Below, one piece after another: positions 18,284 to 27,387 of a DNA stretch of 64,000 bases. Position 1 is the first letter of the stretch. Each line of letters begins with the position of its first letter. Under the pieces are notes generated by a model. The model was not told the origin of the DNA, ran no database searches, and was given only the letters and a program-made list of their open reading frames with translations. The stretch covers positions 29,221 through 93,220 of the forward strand of contig NZ_BMRE01000038.1 of assembly GCF_014648475.1 (NCBI RefSeq), read 5' to 3'. This stretch comes from Lentzea flava (GTDB lineage Bacteria; Actinomycetota; Actinomycetes; Mycobacteriales; Pseudonocardiaceae). The translations under genes were made by a program, and so were the position numbers.

Positions 18284-19006
18284 CGCCCACAGCTGTGCGA
18301 TCGCGTCGTGGTCGCCGATCACCTCGACCATCCGGTCCGGCAGTCGTCCCCACAGCCAGCGGTACATCGTCATCGGGGGCGCCGACACCTGTGCGTCGGC
18401 GAGGTGGGCGTCCTCCGGGTCGACGACGCGCCACGCCGACGCGCCGTGCGGACCGCACCGCGTGAGCCACACGTCGTCGCCCACGCGCACGGCGACCAGC
18501 GCGTCCCGCGACCCCCGCACCCCGAGCACGTCCAGCTTGTGCCCCAACCACAACGTGAGCACCTCGTCGACACCGTCGATCGCCACCTCGTCGGTGACGG
18601 CACCGACCTGCATCCCCGCGGCGCCCTGGACGTCCATGCGGTGCAACGTGGTCTCGTGCGCGAGCCGCCGCCGCCAGAACCCGTAGTTCTGCTGCACCGG
18701 CCACCAAGTCGCGCACGGCTCGGTCTCCTCGTGCGCGCCCAGTTCCTCCAGCACGGCTTCCGCACCCGAACGCATGAAGTCCAACGGGTCCTCGCCGTCC
18801 GCGGGAAACTCCTGCCATTCCCCGGTTTCGGGCTTGCGGCCGAGCCTGATCCACTCCAGCGCGATGCGGTAACCGCTGCCGACGTGCCGCACGGTCTCGC
18901 CGAGATTGAGTCCTGGACACGCGGGCACACCCTTGTGCGGTGGCTGGCCGATCGCGGACATGGCGAGCAGTTCGGCCTCACGACGCAACACTTCGAGAGA
19001 GTTCAC
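18260..19006 (-). CDS. Maleylpyruvate isomerase-like / DinB-fold mycothiol-dependent family protein (TIGR03083)
   Basis: A 248-aa protein of the actinobacterial DinB-like, mycothiol-linked family. The N-terminal four-helix part carries HETTLHRMDV (about residues 119-128), which includes the conserved His/Asp metal site, and a C-terminal domain follows. Biochemical roles in the family range from maleylpyruvate isomerase to unknown thiol transfer. Start GTG 19006 overlaps the stop of the HEPN gene as GTGA, so the two are translationally coupled and probably share its LexA-type promoter. Confidence 0.8.
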
Positions 19007-19407
19007 CGACTCGCCTCGTTCATGACGCGGTCGACGAGAGACACGAACTGATCTGTCTGACGCACCAGGTCGTCGGCCGTGCGCGCGGTGACGTGCCGTG
19101 TGATGCCCGCGAGCACCGCGGCACGCGTCGACGACCACGACGCGAAGAAAGCGGCCCACTCCTGCATTTCCGGCGCGATCGCGGCGAGCAGCACCCACGC
19201 GCTGGTCGGCTTCGAACGTCCGCGATGGGGCCGTCCCCGCAACGCGAGCACCGCGGCGGCGGCACGCAACGCGGCGAGGTAGGCGGTGGCGAACCGCTCC
19301 GGTGGCTCCGGCGTGCGCTCCGACTCGGCGAGCGAGTCGCGGGCCTGCTGCAGCAGCGCCAGCGCGGATGCGGGCGGCAGGGGGAGGGGGAAGTCGATGG
19401 CAGTCAT
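19003..19407 (-). CDS. SAV_6107-family HEPN domain protein, LexA-box controlled
   Basis: A 134-aa all-helical protein resembling the SAV_6107 HEPN family of actinobacteria (segments LALLQQARDSLAESE and YLAALRAAAAVLALRG, then WVLLAAIAPEMQEWAAFF). HEPN domains often bind or cut RNA or pair with nucleotidyltransferases; no catalytic Rx4-6H motif was verified, so activity is unknown. ATG 19407 lies about 107 bp downstream of a perfect TCGAAC-N4-GTTCGA LexA operator, with a 14-bp hairpin in the leader. DNA-damage induction is therefore expected. It is coupled to the following DinB-like gene by a 4-bp overlap. Confidence 0.82.
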   Translation of the reverse strand: MTAIDFPLPLPPASALALLQQARDSLAESERTPEPPERFATAYLAALRAAAAVLALRGRPHRGRSKPTSAWVLLAAIAPEMQEWAAFFASWSSTRAAVLAGITRHVTARTADDLVRQTDQFVSLVDRVMNEASR

Positions 19408-19464
19408 CTCGGCCTCCTCGTGGCGTCGGTGAACGACGTCTCCGCCGAGGGGAAGCCGGCGGCT

Positions 19465-19501
19465 CTCGGAGGTGGGGTGCTTCCCCCACCCCACCTCCGA
19501 G
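19465..19501 (-). promoter_or_regulatory. Leader hairpin of the HEPN gene
   Basis: A perfect 14-bp stem (19465-19478 with 19488-19501) with a C-rich 9-base loop lies between the LexA box and the HEPN start codon. Position suggests a 5' leader structure or attenuator; no experiment or family is known to me. Confidence 0.55.
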
Positions 19502-19513
19502 GCATGGTGAGAC

Positions 19514-19529
19514 TCGAACACATGTTCGA
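19514..19529. promoter_or_regulatory. LexA (SOS) operator upstream of the HEPN gene
   Basis: TCGAACACATGTTCGA is a perfect palindrome matching the actinobacterial LexA consensus TCGAAC-N4-GTTCGA. The recA box in this window differs by a single base in one arm. It lies between divergent genes, 107 bp from the HEPN start and 82 bp from the YbaK-like start. Confidence 0.88.
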
Positions 19530-19610
19530 GTCGCTCCCAGCGTAGCTCCCGGCCGATGGATTCCTCAACCCGGCCCACCACGTGGTGGCCAGTCGTGGTC
19601 TGATGGTTAC

Positions 19611-20099
19611 GTGAGTGCGCTCGAACACCCCGGAATCCGCAAGGTCGCGGAAGCCCTGCCACCCGCCACCGCCGAACGCATCGTCGTGCTGCCGGACGCC
19701 GTGCGGACCGCGGCGGCCGCTGCCGAGGCGGTGGGCGTGCAGGTGGGCGCGATCGCGAACAGCCTGCTCTTCGCCGCTGTGCGCGACGGCGTGGCGGCCC
19801 CGCTGCTGGTGCTGACCTCGGGTGCGCACCGGGCGGACACGGCGCTGGTCGCCCAGCTCGTCGGCGCGGACGCGGTGAAGCGCGCCGACCCGGAATTCGT
19901 GCGCGAGCACACGGGCCAGGTGATCGGCGGAGTGTCGCCGGTCGGGCACCCCGCGCCGATCGAGACGGTGGTGGACGAGGCGTTGTCCGGCTACGAGGAG
20001 ATCTGGGCGGCCGCGGGCCATCCGCACGCCGTGTACCCCACGACCTTCGCCGATCTGGTGGCGCTGACGGGCGGGCGCGTGGCGGTGGTGTCGTCATGA
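19611..20099 (+). CDS. YbaK/EbsC-family aminoacyl-tRNA deacylase-like protein
   Basis: A 162-aa stand-alone YbaK-fold protein. Family members hydrolyse mischarged tRNAs such as Cys-tRNA(Pro) or Ala-tRNA(Pro). The signature region GQVIGGVSPVGHP is present near residues 103-115, preceded by LVLTSGAHRADTALVAQLVG. GTG 19611 was chosen because the conserved region starts directly after it. It overlaps the next gene by ATGA, so the acetyltransferase is co-translated. The specific tRNA cannot be predicted. Confidence 0.85.
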   Translation: MSALEHPGIRKVAEALPPATAERIVVLPDAVRTAAAAAEAVGVQVGAIANSLLFAAVRDGVAAPLLVLTSGAHRADTALVAQLVGADAVKRADPEFVREHTGQVIGGVSPVGHPAPIETVVDEALSGYEEIWAAAGHPHAVYPTTFADLVALTGGRVAVVSS

Positions 20100-20656
20100 C
20101 GGCGTCGCCGCGGCTGGAGCGCATCGTCGAGATGACCGCTTCCGAGCTGAACGTCCGGCTGGGCGAAGCGCTCGCGCTGTACGTGACCGCGATGAACTAC
20201 CCGCCCGGCACCGTCGAGCAGCGCGCTCCGATGTGGCTCGCGCACATGATGCGCGAGGACTGGCGCTGCGTCGTGGCGCTGGGGGAGCAGGACGAGCTCG
20301 TCGGCATCGGCTACGGCTACCGCGGCGCCGCCGGGCAGTGGTGGCACGAACAGGTGCGGCGCGGGCTGATGGCCGTCTCGTCGCCTGCCGTCGTCGAGCA
20401 CTGGCTCACCGACTACTTCGAGCTGACCGAGCTGCACGTGCTGCCGCGCGCGCAGGGCCGCGGCCTGGGTGAAGACCTGTTGCGGCGCCTCCTGGAGGGC
20501 GTGTCGTCGTCCCGCGTGCTGCTGTCCACGCCCGAAGGCCCGAGCAAGGCGTGGAAGCTCTACCGGCGCGTCGGATTCGTGGACGTGCTGCGGCACTACC
20601 AGTTCACCGGCGACCCGCGACCGTTCGCGGTGCTCGGCCGGGCGCTGCCCCTCTAG
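20096..20656 (+). CDS. GNAT-family N-acetyltransferase
   Basis: A 186-aa acetyl-CoA-dependent transferase. The acetyl-CoA pyrophosphate-binding motif is RAQGRGLGEDLLRRLL at about residues 118-133, preceded by the beta-strand ELHVLP. The C-terminal part (YRRVGFVDVLRHYQFTGD) is typical. The substrate is unknown. It is translationally coupled to the YbaK-like gene and ends in a 4-bp overlap with the convergent deformylase gene. Confidence 0.85.
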   Translation: MTASPRLERIVEMTASELNVRLGEALALYVTAMNYPPGTVEQRAPMWLAHMMREDWRCVVALGEQDELVGIGYGYRGAAGQWWHEQVRRGLMAVSSPAVVEHWLTDYFELTELHVLPRAQGRGLGEDLLRRLLEGVSSSRVLLSTPEGPSKAWKLYRRVGFVDVLRHYQFTGDPRPFAVLGRALPL

Positions 20657-21165
20657 CTCGCCCAGAACCACTCCGACTCCCGTGCCGCGCGCAACGCCTT
20701 GCGCCGCAGTTCGGGAGTGAGCCGGGACAGGTACAGCTTCCCGTCGAGATGATCGGTCTCGTGCTGCAGGCATCGCGCCAGCAGGCCGGTCCCGCGCACG
20801 ACCACGGGCTCGTTGCGCAGATCCACGCCGCGCACGACGGCCTCCCGCGCACGTCGCGTCGGGTACCAGAGCCCTGGCACCGACAGGCATCCCTCGTCGT
20901 CGTCCTGGGTCTCCTCGGACAGCTCGACGATCTCCGGGTTGATCACGTATCCGAGCAGACGGCCGTTCTCGCTCGGAACGTCGTAGCTGAACGCCCGCAA
21001 CCCCACGCCGATCTGCGGCGCCGCGAGTCCCGCCCGCCCGTCCGGCTTGACGGTGTCGAGCAGGTCGGCGATCAACGCTTCGAGGTTGCGGTCGAACCGC
21101 GTCACCGGGTCGGCGCGGCTCATCAGCACGGGGTCGCCGAAGTATCGGATATCGCGTACTGCCAT
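20653..21165 (-). CDS. def: Peptide deformylase
   Basis: Removes the formyl group from the N-terminal methionine of nascent proteins. All three motifs are intact: GLAAPQIG (46-53), EGCLS with metal ligand C93, and QHETDH with H135, E136 and H139. The 170-aa length is typical of a bacterial class I/III enzyme. ATG 21165 is the clear start. It probably supplements a main def gene elsewhere, but that cannot be judged from this window. It is divergent from the GntR gene with 51 bp between them. Confidence 0.93.
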   Translation of the reverse strand: MAVRDIRYFGDPVLMSRADPVTRFDRNLEALIADLLDTVKPDGRAGLAAPQIGVGLRAFSYDVPSENGRLLGYVINPEIVELSEETQDDDEGCLSVPGLWYPTRRAREAVVRGVDLRNEPVVVRGTGLLARCLQHETDHLDGKLYLSRLTPELRRKALRAARESEWFWAS

Positions 21166-21216
21166 GCCTTCCAGCCTAGGTTGCGATCACCTGGCCGCAG
21201 CCCTACTCTCACCAAT

Positions 21217-21852
21217 ATGCAATATATTGGATATGGGTCGCTGAAGGAGCGGGCGGCGGCTGAGATCAGGTCGGCGATCGTGCGCGGCGACCTCCAGCCG
21301 GGCACCGCCATCAAGGACGTCGAACTGGCGGAGAAGCTCGGCCTCTCCCGCACCCCGGTGCGCGAGGCGCTCGCCACGCTGGCCGACGAGGGCCTCGTCG
21401 AGACCAAGCCGCACGCGTACACCCGGGTCACCGCACTGGAAGCGGAGCCGGTGCTCGACGCTCTCGTCGTCGTGCAGTCGATGCACTCCCTCGCCACCGG
21501 CATGATCGTGCAGTCGGGATCGATCACGGCCGAGGACATCGCCGCCATGCGCGCCGCGAACAAGGCCTTCAAGAAGGCGCTCGACGTCAACGACGCCGAC
21601 GCCGCGCTGGCCGCCGACGACGAGTTCCACGCGGTGGCCGTCCACCGTTGCAACAACTTCGCGATCGCCGCGACCATCGAGCGCTACACCCCGCTGATCC
21701 GCAGGCTCGAGCACAGCCGCTTCTCCTCGCCGAACGCCCGCCACTCCGTGACCCAGCACGACCAGATCATCGAAGCGTGCGAGCAGGGCGACTACGCGCT
21801 GGCCTCCACCCTGGTCGACAAGAACTGGAACACGCTGCGGGAGGAACTGTGA
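21217..21852 (+). CDS. GntR/FadR-family transcriptional regulator, probable regulator of acdS
   Basis: A 211-aa regulator with an N-terminal winged helix (LAEKLGLSRTPVREALATLADEGLV, split as LAEKLGLSRTPVREAL and ATLADEGLV, residues ~40-64) and a C-terminal helical FCD effector domain with conserved Asp/His (DDEFHAVAVHR). The start ATG 21217 sits inside an AT-rich CCRATATATYGG-type palindrome, and the first codons (M Q Y I G Y G) are AT-rich, unlike the rest. The gene overlaps acdS by GTGA, which suggests it controls ACC deaminase expression. Confidence 0.85.
   Translation: MQYIGYGSLKERAAAEIRSAIVRGDLQPGTAIKDVELAEKLGLSRTPVREALATLADEGLVETKPHAYTRVTALEAEPVLDALVVVQSMHSLATGMIVQSGSITAEDIAAMRAANKAFKKALDVNDADAALAADDEFHAVAVHRCNNFAIAATIERYTPLIRRLEHSRFSSPNARHSVTQHDQIIEACEQGDYALASTLVDKNWNTLREEL
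21219..21230. repeat. CCRATATATYGG motif at the start of the GntR gene
   Basis: GCAATATATTGG overlaps the ATG and first codons and continues GGATATGG, the same extension seen at 15.7 kb and 61.0 kb. It could be an operator or part of the dispersed family. Confidence 0.45.
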
Positions 21853-22835
21853 ACAGGTTCCCGCTCCTCTTCGGCCCCTCACCGGTCCACCGCCTGGACC
21901 GCCTGTCCGCGCACCTCGGCGGCGCGTCGGTCTGGGCGAAGCGCGAGGACTGCAACTCCGGTCTCGCCTACGGCGGCAACAAGACCCGCAAACTCGAGTA
22001 CCTCGTCGCCGACGCACTGGCCACCGGCTGCGACACCCTCGTGTCGATCGGCGGCATCCAGTCCAACCACACCCGCCAGGTCGCGGCCGCCGCAGCGCGC
22101 GCGGGCCTGAAAGCCGTGCTGGTGCAGGAAAGCTGGGTCGACTGGACCGACGTCGGCAGTGACCGGGTCGGCAACATCCTGCTCAGCCGCATGATGGGAG
22201 CCGACGTCCGCCTGGTGAACGCCGAGTTCGGCATCGGCATCAAACCCGCCTGGGAACAGGCCATCGAGGACGTCCGCGCATCCGGCGGCAAGCCCTACCC
22301 GATCCCGGCCGGCGCCTCCGACCACCCGTTGGGCGGCATGGGCTTCGCGAGCTGGGCCGACGAGGTCCGCCAGCAGGAAGCCCAGCTCGGCGTCTTCTTC
22401 GACACCATCATCGTCTGCTCGGTCACCGGCAGCACCCAGGCGGGCATGGTCGCCGGTTTCGCAAACGACACCAACCGCCGCGTGCTGGGCATCGACGCGT
22501 CCGCCAAACCCGCCGAGACCCTCGAGCAGATCACCCGCATCGCCCACAACACCGCCAAGCTCCGCGAGGTCACGGTGTCCGAAGAGGACATCCTCCTCGA
22601 CGACCGCTTCCACGCCGGCACCTACGGCATCGCCGACGAGTCCACTGTGGACGCCATGCGGCTCGGCGCCCGCCTCGAAGGCATGATCACCGACCCCGTC
22701 TACGAGGGGAAGTCGCTGGCAGGCCTCATCCACCTCGTGTCGTCCGGCGAGATCGACCGCGACTCCACGGTCCTCTACGCCCACCTCGGCGGCCAACCGG
22801 CGCTGAACGCCTACAGCTCGCTCTTCCCGGCCTGA
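21849..22835 (+). CDS. acdS: 1-aminocyclopropane-1-carboxylate deaminase
   Basis: A PLP enzyme that cleaves the plant ethylene precursor ACC to 2-oxobutyrate and ammonia. It has 328 aa. The PLP lysine is K45 in GGNKTRK, and SIGGIQSNHTRQVAA follows. Residues that separate ACC deaminase from D-cysteine desulfhydrase are of the deaminase kind: Y285-E286 (YEGKS) and L313 (AHLGG), equivalent to Y294/E295/L322 of the Pseudomonas enzyme. Start GTG 21849 overlaps the GntR stop. The gene suggests a plant- or rhizosphere-associated life. Its stop codon directly abuts that of lhr. Confidence 0.9.
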   Translation: MNRFPLLFGPSPVHRLDRLSAHLGGASVWAKREDCNSGLAYGGNKTRKLEYLVADALATGCDTLVSIGGIQSNHTRQVAAAAARAGLKAVLVQESWVDWTDVGSDRVGNILLSRMMGADVRLVNAEFGIGIKPAWEQAIEDVRASGGKPYPIPAGASDHPLGGMGFASWADEVRQQEAQLGVFFDTIIVCSVTGSTQAGMVAGFANDTNRRVLGIDASAKPAETLEQITRIAHNTAKLREVTVSEEDILLDDRFHAGTYGIADESTVDAMRLGARLEGMITDPVYEGKSLAGLIHLVSSGEIDRDSTVLYAHLGGQPALNAYSSLFPA

Positions 22836-25800
22836 TCAAGCTCTCAACCGGAGTCCCTTCGGCGTCGCGCGGAAACCCGCTTCCTGCAGCACCGTCGCGA
22901 GGTGCGAGGTCAGCGCCACCTCGCCGTCGGCCCGCTGAACGGCCAGCTGACCCAGCCAGCCGTCGCGGACCGCCCGGCTCAGGGCGTTCGCGGCGGTGCG
23001 CAGTGTCGGATCGTCGTCGGTGAACGAGAGCAGGGACTTGCCACCCCGCTCGACGTACAGCGCCGGACTGCCGTCGACCAGCACCGCCAACGCACCGGCC
23101 TTGCGCGCCGGACGGTGTTTGCCCTCGCCCAACGGGTCCGGCCACGGCAGCGCGGCACCGTACGGCTGGGCCGGATCGGCCGCGGCGAGCACCACAGCCG
23201 CCTGGTCGGTCTGCGCCGGTTGCCCCGGTGGACGCGACAACGCCCGCAGCCGGTCCACCGCGCCCCGTGCCGCGAACTGGGCGGCACCCAGCCCCTCGAC
23301 GACGTAGCCGCGGATCACCTGACCCGACTCCTCCATCGCCCGCAGCACCTTGTAGACGCCGCTGAACCCACCGGTCACCCGTTCGGTGTCGAGGGCACCG
23401 CGGGTCAGCACGCCGTGGCGTTCCAGGAACGCCTCGGCTCGGGCGTGCGCCCGGCGAGTCGGGTCCTCCGCCGGGCTCACCGCGAGCGACCAGCGGCCCG
23501 CGGCTGTCGGCGGACCCGTCCGCGACGGCATGTCCGGACGCGCGGCACGCAGCCGTGCGTAGCGACCTCGCGGAGCGCTGCGGCGAGGCTTGTGGGCCGC
23601 GCCGCCACCGGACACCAACGCCCGCAGCGGGGACAACGTGTCGTTGGTGATCAGACCTGCCCACACCAGATCCCACAGCGCGCCGACGACCTCGCTGTCC
23701 GTGCACTCCACGGACAGCGAGACGCGATCGACCACCTGCCGGAAGAACAGTGCTCCACCGGACAGGGCCTCCAGCACCGCCGTGTGCAGCGGCGACTCCG
23801 GGATTGCCTCCGGCACCAGATCCGGCAGCAGCAGGTCCGCCACATCCATCGGGGCCAGCGCGATCCAGCCGTCGCCACCGGCCAAAGCGCCGCAACCGGT
23901 CCACGTCACCTCGCCGGACGCGGTCAGCTCGTCCAGCAACGCCGGGTAGTAGCCCGGCAGCCGGGACGGCAGCAGCAGGGATTCCAGCGCACTCGCGGGA
24001 AGTGGTGCTCCCGCGAGCTGTTCCACCACCGAGAACACGTCGTCGACCGTCGGCGCCGACCGCAGCCGCCGGCCCAGGCCGTGCCACGCCGGCAGGAACC
24101 GGCCCAGCGCCGCCGGTTCGACCGGCTCCACCTCCGAACGCAGCCGGGCCAGCGACGCACGGCGCAGGCGGCGGAGCACGTCCGCGTCGCAGTACTCGGT
24201 GTGGGTGCCGCCGGGCCGGAGCTCACCGCGCACCAACCTGCCCGTGGCGGCCATCCGTTCCAGCACACCCGTCACCACGGCCACGCCCAGGCCGAAGCGC
24301 GCCGCGGGTTCCGCGGCGGCGAACGGACCGTGGGTGCGGGCGTAGCGGCTCAGCAGGTCGCCCAGCGGATCGGCCACCGGTTCGGTGAACGCCTCCGGAA
24401 CGCCGACGGGCAAGGCGACACCGAGCGCGTCGCGGACACGGCCCGCGTCCTCGATCGCGATCGTGCGTTCCTCACCGGCGATCCGGACGCGAATGGCCCG
24501 GCGCGCGGACACCAGCTCGTCCAGCCACTCGCGCGGCACGCCGCGCTCGAGAGCCTCGGCGTCGGAGAGATCTCCCAGGAACCGCAACAGGTCCGCGGCG
24601 TCCTCGGCGTGGCGCGGGCGGCGGTCCTCGGTCAGGCGTTGCAGGCTGCGTTCGACCTCGGCCACGACCTCCTGGTCGAGCAGCTCGCGGATCGCCTCCG
24701 AACCGAGCAGCTCCGCGAGCAGCGTCGAGTCCAGCGACAGCGCCGCCGCACGGCGTTCCGCCAGAGGAGCGTCCAGCTCGTAGAGGAACATGCCCACGTA
24801 GCCGAAGAGCAGGCTGCGGGCGAACGGCGACGGCGACGGCGTCTCCACCTCGACCACGCGGACCCGGCGCGCGCGGACGTCCGACATCAGCTCGCGCAGG
24901 CCAGGCACGTCGTAGACGTCCTGCAGGCACTCGCGCATCGCCTCCAGCACCACCGGGAACCGCTCGTACTTCGCCGCCACCGACAGCAGCTGCGCCGAGC
25001 GCTGCCGCTGCTGCCACAACGGAGTCCGTCGTTTCGGATCACGGCGGGGAAGCAGCAGCGACCGGGCGGCGCACTCGCGGAACCGGGCCGCGAACAACGC
25101 CGAACCGCCCACCTCGGCCACGACGATCTGCTCGACCTCGTCGGGATCGAGCAACACGTCCTCGGCGCCCGCGGTGACTTCCATGCCCTCGTGGTCCAGG
25201 GCATCGGGCAGCCGCAGCACGATGCCGTCGTCGGAGTGCGCCGCCTGCACCTCGACACCACGGCGTTCGCGCAGCCGAGCCGCGATCGCGAGGGCCCACG
25301 GCGCGTTGACCTGGGCACCGAACGGCGAGTGCACCACGAGCCGCCAGTCGCCCAGCTCGTCGCGGAACCGTTCCACCAGAACGGTTCTGTCGTTCGGGAC
25401 GTGCCGCGTCGCCTCCCGCTGCTCGCCCAGGTACGCGAGCAGGTTGTCCGTCGCCCACTCGTCGAGACCGGCACTCGCCGCTCGTTCGCGCGCGGCCGAA
25501 TCCTCCATCGTGGACACTTCGCGGAGGAACTTGCCCATCGCCCGGCCCAGTTCCAGCGGGCGGCCCGGCGCGTCGCCCTTCCAGAACGGCATCCGCGCGG
25601 GCTGTCCCGGCGCGGGCACGACAATCACCCGATCGTGGGTGATGTCCTCGACCCGCCACGACGACGTGCCCAGCAGGAACGTGTCGCCGACGCGCGACTC
25701 GTACACCATCTCCTCGTCGAGCTCGCCGACGCGTGAGCCGGGACCGTTCTCCGACGGTGGCGTCATCACCGCGAACAGCCCTCGGTCCGGGATCGTGCCG

Positions 25801-27380
25801 CCGGACGTGACGGCCAGGCGCTGAGACCCCGGCCGGCCGCGCAGCTCGGAGTTCACCCGGTCCCAGGTGATCCGCGGCCGCAGCTCACCGAACTCCTCGG
25901 AGGGGTAGCGGCCCGACAGCATGTCCAGCACGGCGTGCAGCGCCGAGTCGGGCAGGCCCGCGAACGGTGCCGCCCGCCGCACCAGCGCCGTCAGGTCCTG
26001 CACCGTCCACGTCTCCATCGCCACCATCGCGACGATGTGCTGTGCCAGCACGTCCAGCGGGTTGCGCGGGAACTTCACGGCCTCGATCGCGCCGTTCTGC
26101 ATCCGTTCCGCCACCACCGCGCACGACACCAGGTCGCCGCGGAACTTCGGGAACATCACGCCCCGCGACACCGCGCCCACCTGGTGCCCCGCGCGACCGA
26201 CGCGCTGCAGCCCGGAGGCGACCGACGGCGGCGCCTCGACCTGCACCACCAGGTCGACCGAGCCCATGTCGATGCCGAGCTCCAGCGACGACGTCGCCAC
26301 CACGCACGGCAGCCGGCCCGACTTGAGGTCCTCCTCGACCGCGGTGCGTTGCTCACGCGACATCGACCCGTGGTGCGCACGGGCCACGGACGCCGTCTTC
26401 TGGACCGTCAGCCCCGACTGGCCGATCGCCTCGGCCGGGAACGACTCCAGCTCCGCCGCTTCCTCCGCGAGCTCGTTGAGGCGCGCGGTCAGCCGTTCCG
26501 CGAGCCGCCGCGAGTTCGCGAAGACGATCGTCGACCGGTGTGCCCGCACCAGTTCGAGCACCCGTGCCTCGACCGACGGCCAGATGGAGGTGCGTTGCTC
26601 CGCCCCGGCCGCCGAGCCCGACACCTCACCCGTCGGCTGGCCGAGCAGCGACATGTCCTCGACCGGCACCTCCACCTCGACCTGGATGGTCTTGGGGGTC
26701 TTCGGCTGCACCACCGCCACCGGACGCCCGCCGGCGAGGAAGGTGCTGATCTCCTCGACCGGACGCACCGTCGCGGAGAGGCCGATGCGCTGAGCGGGCT
26801 TGTCCAGCAGCGCGTCCAGCCGTTCGAGTGACAACGCCAGGTGCGCGCCGCGTTTGGTGCCCGCCACCGCGTGCACCTCGTCGACGATCACCGTCTCCAC
26901 GCCGCGCAACGACTCGCGGGCCGACGACGTGAGCAGCAGGAACAACGACTCCGGTGTCGTCACCAGCACGTCAGGAGGAGTGCGCCCGAACGCCCGCCGT
27001 TCCTCCGGAGAGGTGTCGCCCGTCCTCATGCCCACGGTGATCGACGGCTCGGTGAGGTTCAGCCGGTGCGCGGCCTGCCGGATGCCCGCCAGGGGCGCGC
27101 GCAGATTTCGCTCGACGTCGACCGCCAGCGCTTTCAGCGGCGACACGTAAAGCACCCGGCACCGTCGTTTCGGCTCCGCGGGCGTCGGAGAAGAAGCGAG
27201 CCGGTCCAGTGCCCACAGGAACGCGGCCAGCGTCTTGCCCGAGCCCGTCGGGGCGATGACCAGCGCGTGTTCGCCCGCCGCCGCGGCCGCCCACGCACCT
27301 GTCTGCGCCTGGGTGGGCGCGGCGAAGGCTCCGGCGAACCACTGCCTGGTCGCCGGTGAGAATGCCTTCATCACGTCCAT
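22836..27380 (-). CDS. lhr: Large Lhr-type ATP-dependent helicase
   Basis: A 1514-aa superfamily 2 helicase of the full-length Lhr type, a 3'-5' translocase active on RNA:DNA hybrids. The core (residues ~1-450) has Walker A PTGSGKT (44-50), a DEVHA box, and a second RecA-like domain with SSLELGIDMG and QRVGRAGH. A winged-helix and the long Lhr C-terminal region follow. ATG 27380 was chosen because a PafBC-type promoter places the predicted transcript start at or next to this codon, giving a leaderless mRNA; ATGs at 27392, 27389 and 27371 are alternatives. DNA-damage induction is expected. Confidence 0.92.
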   Translation of the reverse strand: MDVMKAFSPATRQWFAGAFAAPTQAQTGAWAAAAAGEHALVIAPTGSGKTLAAFLWALDRLASSPTPAEPKRRCRVLYVSPLKALAVDVERNLRAPLAGIRQAAHRLNLTEPSITVGMRTGDTSPEERRAFGRTPPDVLVTTPESLFLLLTSSARESLRGVETVIVDEVHAVAGTKRGAHLALSLERLDALLDKPAQRIGLSATVRPVEEISTFLAGGRPVAVVQPKTPKTIQVEVEVPVEDMSLLGQPTGEVSGSAAGAEQRTSIWPSVEARVLELVRAHRSTIVFANSRRLAERLTARLNELAEEAAELESFPAEAIGQSGLTVQKTASVARAHHGSMSREQRTAVEEDLKSGRLPCVVATSSLELGIDMGSVDLVVQVEAPPSVASGLQRVGRAGHQVGAVSRGVMFPKFRGDLVSCAVVAERMQNGAIEAVKFPRNPLDVLAQHIVAMVAMETWTVQDLTALVRRAAPFAGLPDSALHAVLDMLSGRYPSEEFGELRPRITWDRVNSELRGRPGSQRLAVTSGGTIPDRGLFAVMTPPSENGPGSRVGELDEEMVYESRVGDTFLLGTSSWRVEDITHDRVIVVPAPGQPARMPFWKGDAPGRPLELGRAMGKFLREVSTMEDSAARERAASAGLDEWATDNLLAYLGEQREATRHVPNDRTVLVERFRDELGDWRLVVHSPFGAQVNAPWALAIAARLRERRGVEVQAAHSDDGIVLRLPDALDHEGMEVTAGAEDVLLDPDEVEQIVVAEVGGSALFAARFRECAARSLLLPRRDPKRRTPLWQQRQRSAQLLSVAAKYERFPVVLEAMRECLQDVYDVPGLRELMSDVRARRVRVVEVETPSPSPFARSLLFGYVGMFLYELDAPLAERRAAALSLDSTLLAELLGSEAIRELLDQEVVAEVERSLQRLTEDRRPRHAEDAADLLRFLGDLSDAEALERGVPREWLDELVSARRAIRVRIAGEERTIAIEDAGRVRDALGVALPVGVPEAFTEPVADPLGDLLSRYARTHGPFAAAEPAARFGLGVAVVTGVLERMAATGRLVRGELRPGGTHTEYCDADVLRRLRRASLARLRSEVEPVEPAALGRFLPAWHGLGRRLRSAPTVDDVFSVVEQLAGAPLPASALESLLLPSRLPGYYPALLDELTASGEVTWTGCGALAGGDGWIALAPMDVADLLLPDLVPEAIPESPLHTAVLEALSGGALFFRQVVDRVSLSVECTDSEVVGALWDLVWAGLITNDTLSPLRALVSGGGAAHKPRRSAPRGRYARLRAARPDMPSRTGPPTAAGRWSLAVSPAEDPTRRAHARAEAFLERHGVLTRGALDTERVTGGFSGVYKVLRAMEESGQVIRGYVVEGLGAAQFAARGAVDRLRALSRPPGQPAQTDQAAVVLAAADPAQPYGAALPWPDPLGEGKHRPARKAGALAVLVDGSPALYVERGGKSLLSFTDDDPTLRTAANALSRAVRDGWLGQLAVQRADGEVALTSHLATVLQEAGFRATPKGLRLRA

Positions 27381-27387
27381 GGCGACC

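Noticed and set aside
21849..22835. D-cysteine desulfhydrase instead of ACC deaminase
   Set aside because: Y285-E286 and L313 are the deaminase-type residues at the discriminating positions.
22902..25736. Long rightward open frame of over 900 codons opposite lhr
   Set aside because: The composition is that of an antisense shadow; lhr on the other strand has all helicase motifs.
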